Shown one piece after another: positions 8,841 to 18,278 of a DNA stretch of 64,000 bases (position 1 is its first letter; each line of letters starts with the position of its first letter). The DNA is from Palsa-1248 sp963737835. GTDB lineage: Bacteria > Gemmatimonadota > Gemmatimonadetes > Gemmatimonadales > Gemmatimonadaceae. The stretch spans positions 1,612,001-1,676,000 of the forward strand of contig CAVTUH010000001.1 of NCBI GenBank assembly GCA_963737835.1, in the 5' to 3' direction. Both the position numbers and the translations under genes were made by a program. The notes under the pieces were generated by a model that saw only the letters and a program-made list of their open reading frames with translations, made no database searches and was not told the DNA's origin.

Positions 8841-9941
8841 TCAGTCATCCGTCTGACCAAACAGTGCCATGTTGGAGCTGTGACCCGGAGCCACCTTCTT
8901 CTCCGGGTAGATCCAGTGGACGGCCTGGTTGACGGCGATGGCGGCTTCGCCGAAGCCGGTGGCGATCAACTTGAGCTTTCCGGGGTAGGTGACGATGTCT
9001 CCAGCCGCATAGAGACCGGGCCGGCCGGTTTCCATCGTGCTGGACACGACAATCTCGTCGTTCGTCAGCGTCAGGCCCCAGTCCGCCAGGGGACCGAGGT
9101 CGCTCACGAACCCCAGCATCGGTAGCACCGCGTCGGCCGGCAGCTCACGCGTCGTCTTCTGTTTCGTATCGCGGACGATGACCCCCGACAGACAGCCGTC
9201 GCCGAGCGCCGCCGTCCCGCTCTCGTAACCCGCCGCACCGTTGGCCACGATGACGTCGTGCAGCTCGTGAAACGTCAGAATCTCCGCGCGGCCGGCGGTC
9301 ACAGCGCGCTCGACATCACGAACGGTGGCCGCGTGGGCGCGAAACCGATCGCTGCGGTGCATCAACGTGACGAACGCTGCGCGGTCCGCGAGCTGCTGCG
9401 CCCAGTCGAACGCCGAATCGCCGCCGCCGATGATGACGACCCGCCGCCCGCGAAACTCGTCCGGGTCGGTCACGACGTCGTAGATGCCGCGCCCGTACCA
9501 GGGCTGCGCGCACGATTGCGGCAGACGTCGCGGCGAAAACGCGCCAATGCCCGCGGCGATCAGGATGGCACGCGACGGAAAGCGGTCGGTCTCCGTGACG
9601 AGCGTGAGGACCGCGCCGTCTTGTTCGAGACCCTGTATACGCTGGTTCAACACGATCTGGTGGCCGAACTGGCGCGCCTGGTCGGTCAGCGAGCGCACGA
9701 GATCCTTCGCGAGGACCTTCGGAAGACCTGCGACGTCGAAGATGTATTTCTCGGGGTACAGCGCCGTGAGTTGTCCACCTGCTTGCGGCAAGGCGTCGAC
9801 GATCCGGGCCGTCGCGCCACGCATCCCCGCGTAGAACAACCCAAACAGCCCGGTTGGACCAGCGCCGATGATCGTGATATCGACGAGATCATGTTGTGTC
9901 TGCGCCCCGCCCTGCGGCGGCGCGTGGGGCACTTCGCTCAT
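8841..9941 (-). CDS. Ferredoxin/flavodoxin--NADP+ reductase, thioredoxin-reductase-like type
   Basis: FAD- and NADPH-binding oxidoreductase, 366 residues, of the YumC/TrxR-like ferredoxin-NADP reductase class, which passes electrons between NADPH and ferredoxin in the cytosol. The FAD motif is IIGAGPTGLFGLFYAG (residues 25-40). PQAGGQLTALYPEKYIFDVAG follows, typical of this subfamily. The NADPH motif is VVIIGGGDSAFDWAQQL. A late FAD motif (LYAAGDIVTYPGKLKLIATGFGE) closes the fold. The redox CxxC of true thioredoxin reductases is absent between the two nucleotide-binding domains, which is why the FNR assignment is preferred. It is divergent from the kinase gene, with a 56-nt spacer. Confidence 0.88.
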   Translation of the reverse strand: MSEVPHAPPQGGAQTQHDLVDITIIGAGPTGLFGLFYAGMRGATARIVDALPQAGGQLTALYPEKYIFDVAGLPKVLAKDLVRSLTDQARQFGHQIVLNQRIQGLEQDGAVLTLVTETDRFPSRAILIAAGIGAFSPRRLPQSCAQPWYGRGIYDVVTDPDEFRGRRVVIIGGGDSAFDWAQQLADRAAFVTLMHRSDRFRAHAATVRDVERAVTAGRAEILTFHELHDVIVANGAAGYESGTAALGDGCLSGVIVRDTKQKTTRELPADAVLPMLGFVSDLGPLADWGLTLTNDEIVVSSTMETGRPGLYAAGDIVTYPGKLKLIATGFGEAAIAVNQAVHWIYPEKKVAPGHSSNMALFGQTDD

Positions 9942-9997
9942 GTGCGAAACATCGGCGGCCCCGCACCCACCGGCAAGGTGATCCCGGTGCCACGATC

Positions 9998-11095
9998 ATG
10001 AGCGACGGCGAACGGTATCTCGAGTACGTAGGCCAGTTTCGGCTGGTACGGCGCATCGCGATCGGCGGCATGGCCACGGTCTACGAGGCCGAGCAACTGG
10101 GCCCGGCCGGCTTCGCGAAGCGGACTGCGTTGAAGGTCATTCATCCGCAATACGCGAAGCAGCAGCAGTGGCTGCAGCTGTTCATCGACGAAGCCAAGCT
10201 GTCGGCGAACCTGATGCACGGCAACATCGTGCAGATCTATCAGCTCGGAGAGGTCGCGGGCGAGTACTTCATCGCCATGGAGTTCATCCAGGGGCCCACG
10301 CTCCGATCGGTCATCGACCGTCACTGGGAGTTGGGCCAGCGCATTCCGCTGCCCCTCGCCGCGTACGTCGCCAGCCGCGTCTGCCGTGCGCTCGACTTCG
10401 CCCACAACTTCGTGGGCCCGGACAAGCGGCGCCTCGACATCGTGCACCGCGATGTCTCGCCCGGCAACATCATGGCATCCTGGGACGGGCACATCAAACT
10501 CGCGGATTTCGGGATCGCCAAGGCGCGCACGTCGATCGACCCCGCCGCAGGTCGGCAAGTGCTGATGGGCAAGAAGCACTACATGAGCCCCGAGCAGATT
10601 CTCGGCCTCAGCGTCAATGCGCGCAGCAATGTGTTTGCCATGGGCCTCGTGCTGTACGAGCTCCTGTCCCTCGAGCCGCTGTTTCGCGAGGATGTGACGA
10701 AGCTGGCGATCGACGAGGTGGCCGTGCTTCCGACGCCCAACATTCGCAAGCGTATCCCGGGCATCGACCCCGCATTGGAGCACATCATTTCCGTCGCGCT
10801 CAGCAAGGATCCCGCACAGCGCCCGACGGCAGCCGCCATGGGCCACGACCTGGATGTGTGGTGCGCCGCGCAAGACGTCGTACCGTCGCCCGATCTTCTG
10901 CACGAGCATCTCGCCAAGCTCTTCCCCGCCACGTATGAGCCGCTGACGCAGCACACGGCCGAGCGCACATCGTTCTCCAACCTGAAGAAATCCGCGCGCC
11001 GCGTCGTGGCGGCGTCGCCCAGTGACGGCACCGGCCACGTGCAGAAGCGAACCCCGTGGTTGATGCGGGCGATCAGGGGGCGGGGCGGGCGCTAA
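9998..11095 (+). CDS. Serine/threonine protein kinase (Hanks-type, soluble)
   Basis: Eukaryotic-like protein kinase of about 365 residues. ATG at 9998 fits the domain start; the longer frame begins inside the FNR gene. Visible motifs in order: glycine loop IAIGGMATVYEAE, ATP-binding lysine in ALKVIHPQ, catalytic loop HRDVSPGNIM, DFG in IKLADFGIAKA, and MSPEQI in the activation segment. The C-terminal 70 residues are basic and show no transmembrane helix or PASTA repeats, so it is probably cytosolic. The HRDVSPGN form is common in kinases of myxobacteria and related groups. No phosphatase or clear substrate gene is adjacent. Confidence 0.9.
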   Translation: MSDGERYLEYVGQFRLVRRIAIGGMATVYEAEQLGPAGFAKRTALKVIHPQYAKQQQWLQLFIDEAKLSANLMHGNIVQIYQLGEVAGEYFIAMEFIQGPTLRSVIDRHWELGQRIPLPLAAYVASRVCRALDFAHNFVGPDKRRLDIVHRDVSPGNIMASWDGHIKLADFGIAKARTSIDPAAGRQVLMGKKHYMSPEQILGLSVNARSNVFAMGLVLYELLSLEPLFREDVTKLAIDEVAVLPTPNIRKRIPGIDPALEHIISVALSKDPAQRPTAAAMGHDLDVWCAAQDVVPSPDLLHEHLAKLFPATYEPLTQHTAERTSFSNLKKSARRVVAASPSDGTGHVQKRTPWLMRAIRGRGGR

Positions 11096-11096
11096 C

Positions 11097-11213
11097 GCGC
11101 CCGAGAGAGGAGAACCACAGAAAGGAGAAAGGAGACCAGGCGCTCCGAGCTGCGGCCTGTCTTCTTTCTCCTTGCTCCTTTCCCCTCTCTACGGCCGCGC
11201 CAGCGGCCGTCCC
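11097..11213. repeat. Facing purine/pyrimidine heptad arrays (GAAAGGA ... CTCCTTT)
   Basis: Just after the kinase stop, a purine arm (GAAAGGA repeated with 7-nt period, about 11116-11137) faces a pyrimidine arm (CTTTCTCCTTGCTCCTTTCC, about 11164-11190) across about 30 nt. The two arms could pair as a long imperfect hairpin. The element fills the gap before the adenosyltransferase gene. Confidence 0.6.
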
Positions 11214-11231
11214 CCCTGGTAGTTTCCCCCC

Positions 11232-11777
11232 ATGCGCATCTACACCCGGACGGGAGACGAAGGACAGACGGGGCTCTTTGGTGGTGGCCGTGTGGCGAAG
11301 GACGACCCGCGTGTCGAAGCGTACGGTGACGTCGACGAGCTCAACGCGGTGCTCGGGCTGGCGCGAGCCATCGAGCCCGATCCGCGCATCGACGAAATCC
11401 TCGTCGCGGTGCAACGCGACCTGTTCGCGATTGGTGCGCTCCTGGCGACGCCCGACCCGGTCAAGATGCGCGAGCAGCTGGCGAAGGCGCGTATCGATGA
11501 TGGTCGCATCGCACAACTCGAGCAGGATATCGACACCGGCGAGGCCGAGCTGGCTCCGCTGCGTGCCTTCATCCTCCCCGGGGGCACCCCGAAGGCCGCG
11601 ACGCTGCACATCGCGCGCACCGTGTGCCGGCGGGCAGAGCGCCGGGTCGTACACCTCTCGCACACCGTCGAGCTGCCGCCGCTCGCCGCGATCTACCTCA
11701 ATCGCCTGTCGGACCTGTTGTTCGTGCTCGCTCGAGTCGCGACGCGCCGTTCGGGCGCTGGCGAGGTGACGTGGTGA
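11232..11777 (+). CDS. Cob(I)yrinic acid a,c-diamide adenosyltransferase (PduO-type ATR)
   Basis: A 181-residue PduO-type ATP:cob(I)alamin adenosyltransferase, which makes adenosylcobalamin from cobalamin and ATP. The N-terminal signature RIYTRTGDEGQTGLFGG is the ATP-binding loop of the family. YGDVDELNAVLG and the helical RTVCRRAERRVVHL (the conserved RxxxRRxER helix) are also present. Length is typical. The stop overlaps the GTG start of aroB by four bases (GTGA), so the two are translated from one message. The pairing with a shikimate gene has no obvious functional logic. Confidence 0.92.
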   Translation: MRIYTRTGDEGQTGLFGGGRVAKDDPRVEAYGDVDELNAVLGLARAIEPDPRIDEILVAVQRDLFAIGALLATPDPVKMREQLAKARIDDGRIAQLEQDIDTGEAELAPLRAFILPGGTPKAATLHIARTVCRRAERRVVHLSHTVELPPLAAIYLNRLSDLLFVLARVATRRSGAGEVTW

Positions 11778-12869
11778 GCCACACGTCGTCGCCCGAGGAC
11801 CGCATCGCCGAAGGGGTGGCGGCACTCACGCCGGGGGCGCTCGATCGGCTGGGTGACCTCGTGCAGGCGCGCGCTGCCGCGTACCGATACGTGATCATCA
11901 CCAATGACCGCGTCGGACCGCTCTATGCCGGGCGCGCGAGCGCGTCATTCCGCGCGACGCGCATCAATGTGCTCACGGTACCGGCGGGTGAGCCCACCAA
12001 GACGCGCGAGACGTGGGCGCAGCTCACCGACGCGATGCTCTCGCATGGGTGCGGGCGTGACACGACCGTCATCGCGCTCGGCGGCGGCGTGATCGGAGAT
12101 CTCGCGGGCTTTGTGGCGGCGACGTTCATGCGCGGCGTGCCGATCGTGCAGGTTCCAACGACGCTCGTCGCAATGATCGACGCCGCGATCGGCGGCAAGA
12201 CCGGCGTCGATACACCCGCTGGCAAGAATCTCGTCGGGGCGTTCCACCCGCCCGCGGCCCTCGTGATCGACCCCACGGTGCTCGGCACGCTGCCGCCGGA
12301 GCACCTGCGAGCCGGGCTCGCCGAGGCGCTCAAGCATGGCGTGGTCGCCGACGCCGCGTATTTCGATCGCACGGTGAACGCGCTGCCAGTGTGTCTGTCG
12401 GCGCGCGGAGCGACCGCGCCAGGAGATGGCGGCGCTCATCGCCGGCAGCATCGCGATCAAAACCGCGATCGTCGCGAGCGATGCACGCGAGCACGGCCGG
12501 CGCAAGGTGCTCAACTTCGGCCATACCATCGGGCACGCGGTCGAGTCGGCGACGCAGTATGGCTTGCTGCACGGCGAAGCGGTCGCGATCGGCATGGCGG
12601 TCGAGTCGCATCTGGCCGAGCGCGCGTCGATCGCGCGCGCGGGGCTGGCGGACGCCATCTGCGCCGCGCTTCGCCTGGCCGGCTTGCCGGAGTGCCTGCC
12701 TGCGTCCGTGCACCCGTCGGACATCGTTACGCGCACCCACGTCGACAAGAAGGCACGCAGCGGCGTGGTGGAGTACGCTCTGCCATGTGCATTGGGCGAG
12801 ATGGCGGGTGCCGACAGCGGGTGGGCAGTGCCGCTCACCGATTCCTTTGTAACGGCGACCCTGGCGTGA
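11774..12869 (+). pseudogene. aroB: 3-dehydroquinate synthase, with one apparent +1 frameshift
   Basis: NAD- and metal-dependent enzyme of the shikimate pathway (DAHP to 3-dehydroquinate). GTG at 11774 overlaps the upstream stop. The first frame carries the NAD-binding VIALGGGVIGDLAGFVAATF, PTTLVAMIDAAIGGKTGVD and the metal-ligand region LAEALKHGV. Near 12400 the homology jumps to the next frame, which continues without damage: EMAALIAGSIAIKTAIV, the metal-binding KVLNFGHTIGHAVE, and LLHGEAVAIGM. One extra base fits best within the CGCGGAG around 12404-12410. All catalytic motifs are intact on both sides and the gene is normally essential for prototrophy, so a sequencing error is more likely than true loss, but the sequence alone cannot decide. 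Confidence 0.88.
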
Positions 12870-13332
12870 ACGTCGCGCGCGGTCTCGGCCCGCGGCCCGC
12901 GGCACATGCCGGGGGCTTCGGGATCTCATCTCCAGGCGCCGCGCGCACCGCCGCGTGCCGGTCGGGCCCGTCGCCGAGCCCTAGCTCTTTGTGGCTCAGC
13001 AGCTTCTGCCATAAAGGACCTGCACGCCGAATGCGTGACGCGCGGTGCGTGCGCGCCTCACCAGTCTCGTCATTCGAGATCCGTTGCGACGACGGCCTGT
13101 GCTGCGGCACGGCTTTTGGCTGTTGACCTCATCAGTTCGCGTTGTTACACTGCGGGCCGGATTTCCGGGGGGCGGGCAGGACGCACCGACGTGCGCCGAT
13201 GAAGCGAGGTCAGCGCAATTCGGAGTAGGGTGGCCCTGGTCCTCCCCTGCTTCGCGACCTCGCGAGCACGGACTCGATCGACGGTAGCGCCATTCCCGCA
13301 CGACAATCGAGACTCTCTGCTAAGGGGCGTGT
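12870..13332. other. Intergenic region upstream of the sigma factor gene
   Basis: 463 nt without a convincing gene. The first 250 nt are GC-rich with no recognised element. The second half holds the strong promoter at 13123-13151, leaving a long 5' leader of about 175 nt before the sigma factor ATG. No riboswitch family was recognised in that leader. Confidence 0.5.
13123..13151 (+). promoter_or_regulatory. Sigma-70-type promoter for the sigma factor gene
   Basis: TTGACC (13123-13128) and TACACT (13146-13151) are separated by exactly 17 nt, close to the housekeeping consensus and standing out in GC-rich DNA. Transcription would begin near 13158. The TTG start of the -35 box and the T/A/T positions of the -10 box are all conserved. 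Confidence 0.75.
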
Positions 13333-14223
13333 ATGCAGCAAGCGACCGAAAGCCGGAGTAAGGGGTATTTCCGCAGCGCACCCTCCACCGCTTTCGATCA
13401 GTACTTGCAGGACATACAGAAGCTCCCCCTGATCTCCGACGCCGAAGAGGAGCGGCGTCTCGCCCGCCGAGCTCAGCGAGGCGACGAGAAAGCGGCGGAA
13501 CGGCTCGTCACGGCAAACCTGCGGTTCGTGATCTCGTACGTGAAGAAGTACCAGGGACACGGACTCGACCTGAGCGAGCTCGTCGCGATCGGCAACGAGG
13601 GACTCCTGAAGGCGGTGCGGAAGTTCGATCCCGACCAGGGCGTCAAGTTCATCTCGTACGCGGTGTGGTGGGTGCGCCAGGCCGTCCTCAAGGCGCTCGC
13701 CGAGCAAACCCGATCGGTGCGCATTCCGCTCAACCAGAATTCCCAGCTCATCAAGCTCGCGCGTGCGGAGACGGTGCTTGCGCAAGTTCTCAAGCGCGAT
13801 CCGACGGACCATGAGATCGGCCGCCTCATCGAGGAGACGCCCGAGTCCGTCCGGTCCGCTCGACAAATGTCGTCGACCGAGATCTCCTTCGATGCGCCGA
13901 TCGACCGGTCCGACCGCGAGGCCTGCACGTTGGGCGAGCGCTTTGCCGGCGTGGACGGGGCGGAGATGGAGGAGATCACGGACTTCAAGTTGATGCGCGA
14001 GTTCATCGATCGCGTGTTCCGGAAATACCTGACGCCGCGCGAACGGAAGATCCTGTATCTGTATTACGGTCTCGAGGAGGGATCCGAGGCCATGACGCTG
14101 GAGAAGATCGGCGCGTTGCTCGGCGTGACGCGTGAGCGGATTCGTCAGATCCGCGAGCGGGCGTTCGAAAAGCTGCGTGAATCCCCCGACGGCACCGCCC
14201 TCGCGGGGTTCTGGGCCGCCTGA
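13333..14223 (+). CDS. RNA polymerase sigma factor, sigma-70 family (RpoD/SigA-like, short form)
   Basis: A 296-residue group 1/2 sigma factor. Region 1.2 is FDQYLQDIQKLPLIS. Region 2 holds RLVTANLRFVISYVKKYQ and the -10 reading FISYAVWWVRQAVLKAL. Region 3 is RIPLNQNSQLIKLARAE, and region 4 has the helix-turn-helix TLEKIGALLGVTRERIRQIRE. Region 1.1 and the non-conserved insert of proteobacterial RpoD are missing. The form resembles the compact primary sigma factors of several non-proteobacterial phyla, but a group 2 paralogue is equally possible. AAGGGG lies about 7 nt before ATG 13333. It has its own promoter at 13123. Confidence 0.9.
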   Translation: MQQATESRSKGYFRSAPSTAFDQYLQDIQKLPLISDAEEERRLARRAQRGDEKAAERLVTANLRFVISYVKKYQGHGLDLSELVAIGNEGLLKAVRKFDPDQGVKFISYAVWWVRQAVLKALAEQTRSVRIPLNQNSQLIKLARAETVLAQVLKRDPTDHEIGRLIEETPESVRSARQMSSTEISFDAPIDRSDREACTLGERFAGVDGAEMEEITDFKLMREFIDRVFRKYLTPRERKILYLYYGLEEGSEAMTLEKIGALLGVTRERIRQIRERAFEKLRESPDGTALAGFWAA

Positions 14224-14650
14224 CGACCCAGGCCGTCAGCCCGACCGCGCGAGCCCGCCCTCGACCGCGCGGTGGGCACTCGTCATAGACGACGAGGCGT
14301 CCATTCGTCTTGCCCTCCGCCGGTTCCTCGCCCGGGACGGATGGCGCGTCGACGAAGCCGGCAATGGAAGGATCGCCCTCGGGAAACTTGCCGGCGGGCC
14401 CGGTGCTCCCGCGCAATATGATTTGCTCATTTGCGACCTCCGGATGCCCGGCGTGAGCGGGGCCGAGCTGTACGACTGGTTGCGCGCGCACCGGCCCGAG
14501 TTGCTGTCGCGACTGATCGTCGCGACCGGTGACGCGGTGTCGCAGGACGCCGCGGAATTCGTGCAGCGGACAGCGTGCCCGGTCCTGCAGAAGCCCTTTG
14601 AGCTCAGTGAATTGCGCGCCCTCGTGCAGCGGATCACGACCGGTGATTGA
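14177..14650 (+). CDS. Single-domain response regulator (CheY-like receiver)
   Basis: About 157 residues: a proline-rich leader of about 30 residues and one receiver domain. The phosphorylation set is complete: acidic pair in LVIDDEAS, acceptor Asp in LLICDLRMPGVSG, Thr in IVATGDA and Lys in LQKPFEL. There is no output domain, so it would act by protein contact or phosphotransfer. GTG at 14177 is chosen because it limits overlap with the sigma factor gene to 47 nt; an ATG at 14132 would overlap by 92 nt. Translation is probably coupled to the sigma factor, which makes regulation of that factor's activity a reasonable guess only. Confidence 0.75.
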   Translation: MNPPTAPPSRGSGPPDDPGRQPDRASPPSTARWALVIDDEASIRLALRRFLARDGWRVDEAGNGRIALGKLAGGPGAPAQYDLLICDLRMPGVSGAELYDWLRAHRPELLSRLIVATGDAVSQDAAEFVQRTACPVLQKPFELSELRALVQRITTGD

Positions 14651-14758
14651 GCGCCGGTGCGCGCCGCGCGGCGGCTGATCGGCCGGGTTAGCTTTTCTCG
14701 GTGACGCCTAAGCGAGCGATTCTGTCAGTCGGGGTCGGCGCGTACCGCGCCTCCGCTT

Positions 14759-17700
14759 ATGATCACTCCCGCTCGTAACACTCCGGTTTTTCTCGACCCC
14801 CACGGTCGACGCGCCCGCGAATGGCGCCGTGTCTGGATCGCGGTGGGCGCGGTGGCGATGGCATTCGCGGCGCTGTTGATCGTCGCCGTCGCCATGCCGC
14901 CGCTCATCCCGTCGCTCCCGGTCGACCACCGGATCGTTCCCCCGCGGGCGTTCAATCGGGATCAACGCGAGCGCCTCGCGATCCGCCGCAGCCTCGCGCA
15001 CACCTTCCGGGTGGTGCCCCCGGCCCGCCGCGGGCGGTTCGCTCCTCCGGGAGGCGGCAGCCTGGTGGCCCGACCCGGTGACGCCAGCGATCCGATCGTC
15101 GCCGGCTTTTTCGAGAACGGGCCCGATGACGCGCTCGCGTCGCTCGAGCAGCACGTCAACGACCTCGACTGGGTCGTGTGCGAGTGGGGGTTTCTCTCGC
15201 CCGCCGGCGACTCGGTCCAGTTCGACATCAATCACAAGGTGTTCGACATCGTGCGGAGGTCGTCGGTCGAGTCGCCGCCGGCGATTCTGCTCATGGTCAA
15301 CAACTTCGACCGACGGGCGCGGGACTCTTCGCCGACGGGGAAGACGTTCAGTCAGGCGACGGTGAAGGCCATGTTGCGATCGCCCGCGGCGCGGGCCCGC
15401 GCCATCGTACAGCTGCGCGACGTCGTGCTGCACGATTCGCTGGCCGGCGTCACGGTTGACTTCGAGGAGGTCCCGGAGGACCTCGAGGGCGCGGAGGCCG
15501 CGTTCGTCGCGTCACTCCGCACCGCGTTGTTGCCGTATAAACGCATCGTGACAGTCGCGGTTCCATCCTTCGCCACGCGTCGCCAGATCGAACGCCTCGG
15601 CGCCGTCAGCGATTACCTGTTCGCGATGCTGCTCGACGAACATTATCAGCTCGGGACGCCCGGGCCGGTGGCGAGTCAGCAGTTCTATATCGACAGAGCG
15701 CGCCACTTCGCCGAGGCCGTGCCGCCGCGGAAACTCATCTTCATGGTGGGCGTGTACGGCTACGACTGGAACGACAGCGGTAGCCCAGGCGATGTCATGA
15801 CGTTTCAGGAGACAATGGAAGAGGCCCGCGACCACCACGTGCCGACCCATTTCGACCCGGTCTCGCTCAATCCGTATATCTCGTGGACCGATCCGGACTC
15901 CACCGATCATGTCGTGTGGTATCTGGACGCGGTGACCGCCTACAACCAGCTCCGCGTCGGTCGCGACATGGGGGTCGCGGGGTTCGCGCTCTGGCGGCTC
16001 GGCCAGGAGGACGCCTCGTTGTGGGGTGTGCTCGGACGGCACGGCCTGGACGGCGGACCGGACAGCCTGCGCAGCGTGCCGGCAGGCTACAACGTGGAGT
16101 TCGTCAACGACGTCGTCTGTGAGTCGCGGCCCGGTGTCCGCATCGTCGGTCCACATCGGGAGTGTCCTCGGGGCGAGGAACCCGACAGCGGGGGTGACAT
16201 CCTCCGGGTCCGCGAATGGCCGACGCCCGGCTTGCGCGTCCTCGCGGTCGATCCATCCGGGACGGTGGTCCGCGACTCCATCGTGCGCGACCCCAAGCCG
16301 TACGTCGTCGACCGGTACGGGCAGAAGGCGCACGAGGTGGCGCTGACGTTCGACGACGGGCCCGATGGCACGTGGACACCGCTCATTCTCGACACGCTGA
16401 AGAAGTACGGAGCCCCCGCGACCTTCTTCCTGATCGGCGAGAACGTCGACACGCACATGGCGCTGACGCGCCGCATCTACGCCGAAGGGCACGAGATCGG
16501 CAACCACACGTACTCGCACCCGAATCTCGCGCTGACGTCCGACAAGCGGACGCGGGTCGAGCTGGATGCGAATGAAAACCTCATCGAATCGGTGATCGAT
16601 CACCGCACGGCGTTCTTTCGGCCACCCTACTTCGGCGACGCGACACCCACGACGCCGGACGAGCTCGTCCCCGTCGGCATCGCGACGCGACAGGGGTATT
16701 ACACGGTCGGCCTTCGCGACGACTCCGAGGACTGGCAGGCCATCCCCGTCGATTCAGTGATCAAGCTCGCAATGTCCGGCCGCGATACGGGAAACGTGTT
16801 GCTGCTCCACGACGGGGGTGGCGATCGTGCGCGAACGCTCGCGGCGCTCGGCCCCATCATCGATTCGTTGCGGGCCAACGGCGACACGCTGGTGCTGCTC
16901 TCGCAACTCGTCGGGATCAGCCGCGATGAGGCGATGCCACCGTTGCCGCGGATGAGCGAGCTGGCACGCCTGGCGCTTCTCGCGGGCTGGGCCACGCTGG
17001 GCTACGGCGAGCTCGCGCTGTACTGGATCTTCATGGTCGCCGTGGTACTCGGGATCGGGCGACTCGTCCTGATCGGCCCACTCGCGCTGCTCCAACGCAT
17101 CCTCCGCCACCAGCGGCGCGGTGAACCGACGACGTTCGCGCCGCCAGTGAGTGTCGTCGTGCCGGCGTACAACGAGGGACGCGTGATCCTGAAGACGGTG
17201 CGGAGCCTGCTGGGTCAGCAGTACAGCGGACCGTTCGAGATCATCGTGGTTGATGACGGCTCGACGGACAACACCTATCAGGTCGTGCGGGACGCCTATC
17301 CGGATTCGCGGACCGTCTCTGTCTACCGGAAGGAGAACGGTGGCAAGGCGAGTGCCCTCAACTTGGGCCTCGCTCGCGCACGCTACGAGGTCGTGATTGC
17401 ACTCGACGCCGATACCATCTTCGCGGCCGACACCGTGGACGAGTTGGTGCAGCCGTTGGCAGACCCACGGGTCGGAGCCGTGGCGGGAAACGCGAAAGTC
17501 GGGAACCGCGTCAACCTCGTCACCCGCTGGCAGGCCCTCGAGTACGTCACGAGCCAGAACCTAGACCGTCGTGCCTTCTCGCTGCTCAACGGGATCACTG
17601 TCGTTCCGGGCGCGGTCGGGGCGTGGCGGAAGGCGCTCGTCGAAGCCGCAGGCGGCTTCCGATCGGACACCCTGGCGGAGGACCAGGATCTCACGCTGGC

Positions 17701-18265
17701 CATCCGGCGCGCCGGCCACTCGATTGCGTACGCGGACGGTGCAATTGGGTATACTGAGGCGCCCGACACCTTTCGCGCACTCGCCAAGCAGCGGTTTCGC
17801 TGGTCTTTCGGTACGTTGCAATGTGCTTGGAAGTACCGCTCTGCCGTGTTCAATCCCCGGTACGGAACCCTCGGATTCGCGGCACTGCCCAACACGTGGC
17901 TCTTTCAACTGCTGCTGCCCGCCCTTTCGCCACTCGCCGACCTCGCGTTTGTGTATAGTCTCCTGTCGATCGTCCTGACGCGGTCCGAGCACGGCAACAC
18001 ATTTGCCATGGCGAGTATGGCGCACGTGTTCACGTATTACGCGATTTTCCTGCTCGTCGACTGGTTGGGCGCGGCGATCGCATTTCTGATGGAACCGGGC
18101 GAGGACAAGTCCCTCACGTGGCTCATCCTCATCCAGCGTTTCGCCTATCGTCAGCTGATGTATTGGGTCGTCGTGCGCTCGTTCAAGGCTGCATTCGTCG
18201 GGCGTGTCGTCGGATGGGGCAAGCTCGAGCGCAAGGCGACCGTCAGATTGCCCGCTGCATCCTGA
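14759..18265 (+). CDS. Trifunctional polysaccharide protein: GH18-like, NodB deacetylase and GT2 synthase domains
   Basis: A 1168-residue membrane protein joining three carbohydrate-active modules. A helix near residues 26-48 anchors it. Residues about 115-430 resemble glycoside hydrolase family 18, with the catalytic strand GVTVDFEEVPED near 232. Residues about 520-720 form a NodB polysaccharide deacetylase: metal-binding FDDGPDG and NHTYSHP (near 530 and 581). Residues about 795-1040 are a processive GT2 domain: VVPAYNEG, VVDDGSTD, ALDADT, AEDQD and the QRFRW motif near 1012, then several C-terminal helices. The architecture suggests one chain that makes, deacetylates and trims a beta-linked N-acetylglucosamine polymer. 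Similar fusions are known, but the product here is unproven. All catalytic motifs look intact. Confidence 0.88.
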   Translation: MITPARNTPVFLDPHGRRAREWRRVWIAVGAVAMAFAALLIVAVAMPPLIPSLPVDHRIVPPRAFNRDQRERLAIRRSLAHTFRVVPPARRGRFAPPGGGSLVARPGDASDPIVAGFFENGPDDALASLEQHVNDLDWVVCEWGFLSPAGDSVQFDINHKVFDIVRRSSVESPPAILLMVNNFDRRARDSSPTGKTFSQATVKAMLRSPAARARAIVQLRDVVLHDSLAGVTVDFEEVPEDLEGAEAAFVASLRTALLPYKRIVTVAVPSFATRRQIERLGAVSDYLFAMLLDEHYQLGTPGPVASQQFYIDRARHFAEAVPPRKLIFMVGVYGYDWNDSGSPGDVMTFQETMEEARDHHVPTHFDPVSLNPYISWTDPDSTDHVVWYLDAVTAYNQLRVGRDMGVAGFALWRLGQEDASLWGVLGRHGLDGGPDSLRSVPAGYNVEFVNDVVCESRPGVRIVGPHRECPRGEEPDSGGDILRVREWPTPGLRVLAVDPSGTVVRDSIVRDPKPYVVDRYGQKAHEVALTFDDGPDGTWTPLILDTLKKYGAPATFFLIGENVDTHMALTRRIYAEGHEIGNHTYSHPNLALTSDKRTRVELDANENLIESVIDHRTAFFRPPYFGDATPTTPDELVPVGIATRQGYYTVGLRDDSEDWQAIPVDSVIKLAMSGRDTGNVLLLHDGGGDRARTLAALGPIIDSLRANGDTLVLLSQLVGISRDEAMPPLPRMSELARLALLAGWATLGYGELALYWIFMVAVVLGIGRLVLIGPLALLQRILRHQRRGEPTTFAPPVSVVVPAYNEGRVILKTVRSLLGQQYSGPFEIIVVDDGSTDNTYQVVRDAYPDSRTVSVYRKENGGKASALNLGLARARYEVVIALDADTIFAADTVDELVQPLADPRVGAVAGNAKVGNRVNLVTRWQALEYVTSQNLDRRAFSLLNGITVVPGAVGAWRKALVEAAGGFRSDTLAEDQDLTLAIRRAGHSIAYADGAIGYTEAPDTFRALAKQRFRWSFGTLQCAWKYRSAVFNPRYGTLGFAALPNTWLFQLLLPALSPLADLAFVYSLLSIVLTRSEHGNTFAMASMAHVFTYYAIFLLVDWLGAAIAFLMEPGEDKSLTWLILIQRFAYRQLMYWVVVRSFKAAFVGRVVGWGKLERKATVRLPAAS

Positions 18266-18278
18266 GCCACCGGCCGCC

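Noticed and set aside
9938..11038. 366-residue minus-strand frame over the kinase gene
   Set aside because: It is antisense to all kinase motifs and lacks any conserved feature.
15512..16603. 363-residue minus-strand frame inside the trifunctional polysaccharide gene
   Set aside because: It opposes the GH18/NodB coding frame, has no recognisable domain and is compositionally a shadow.
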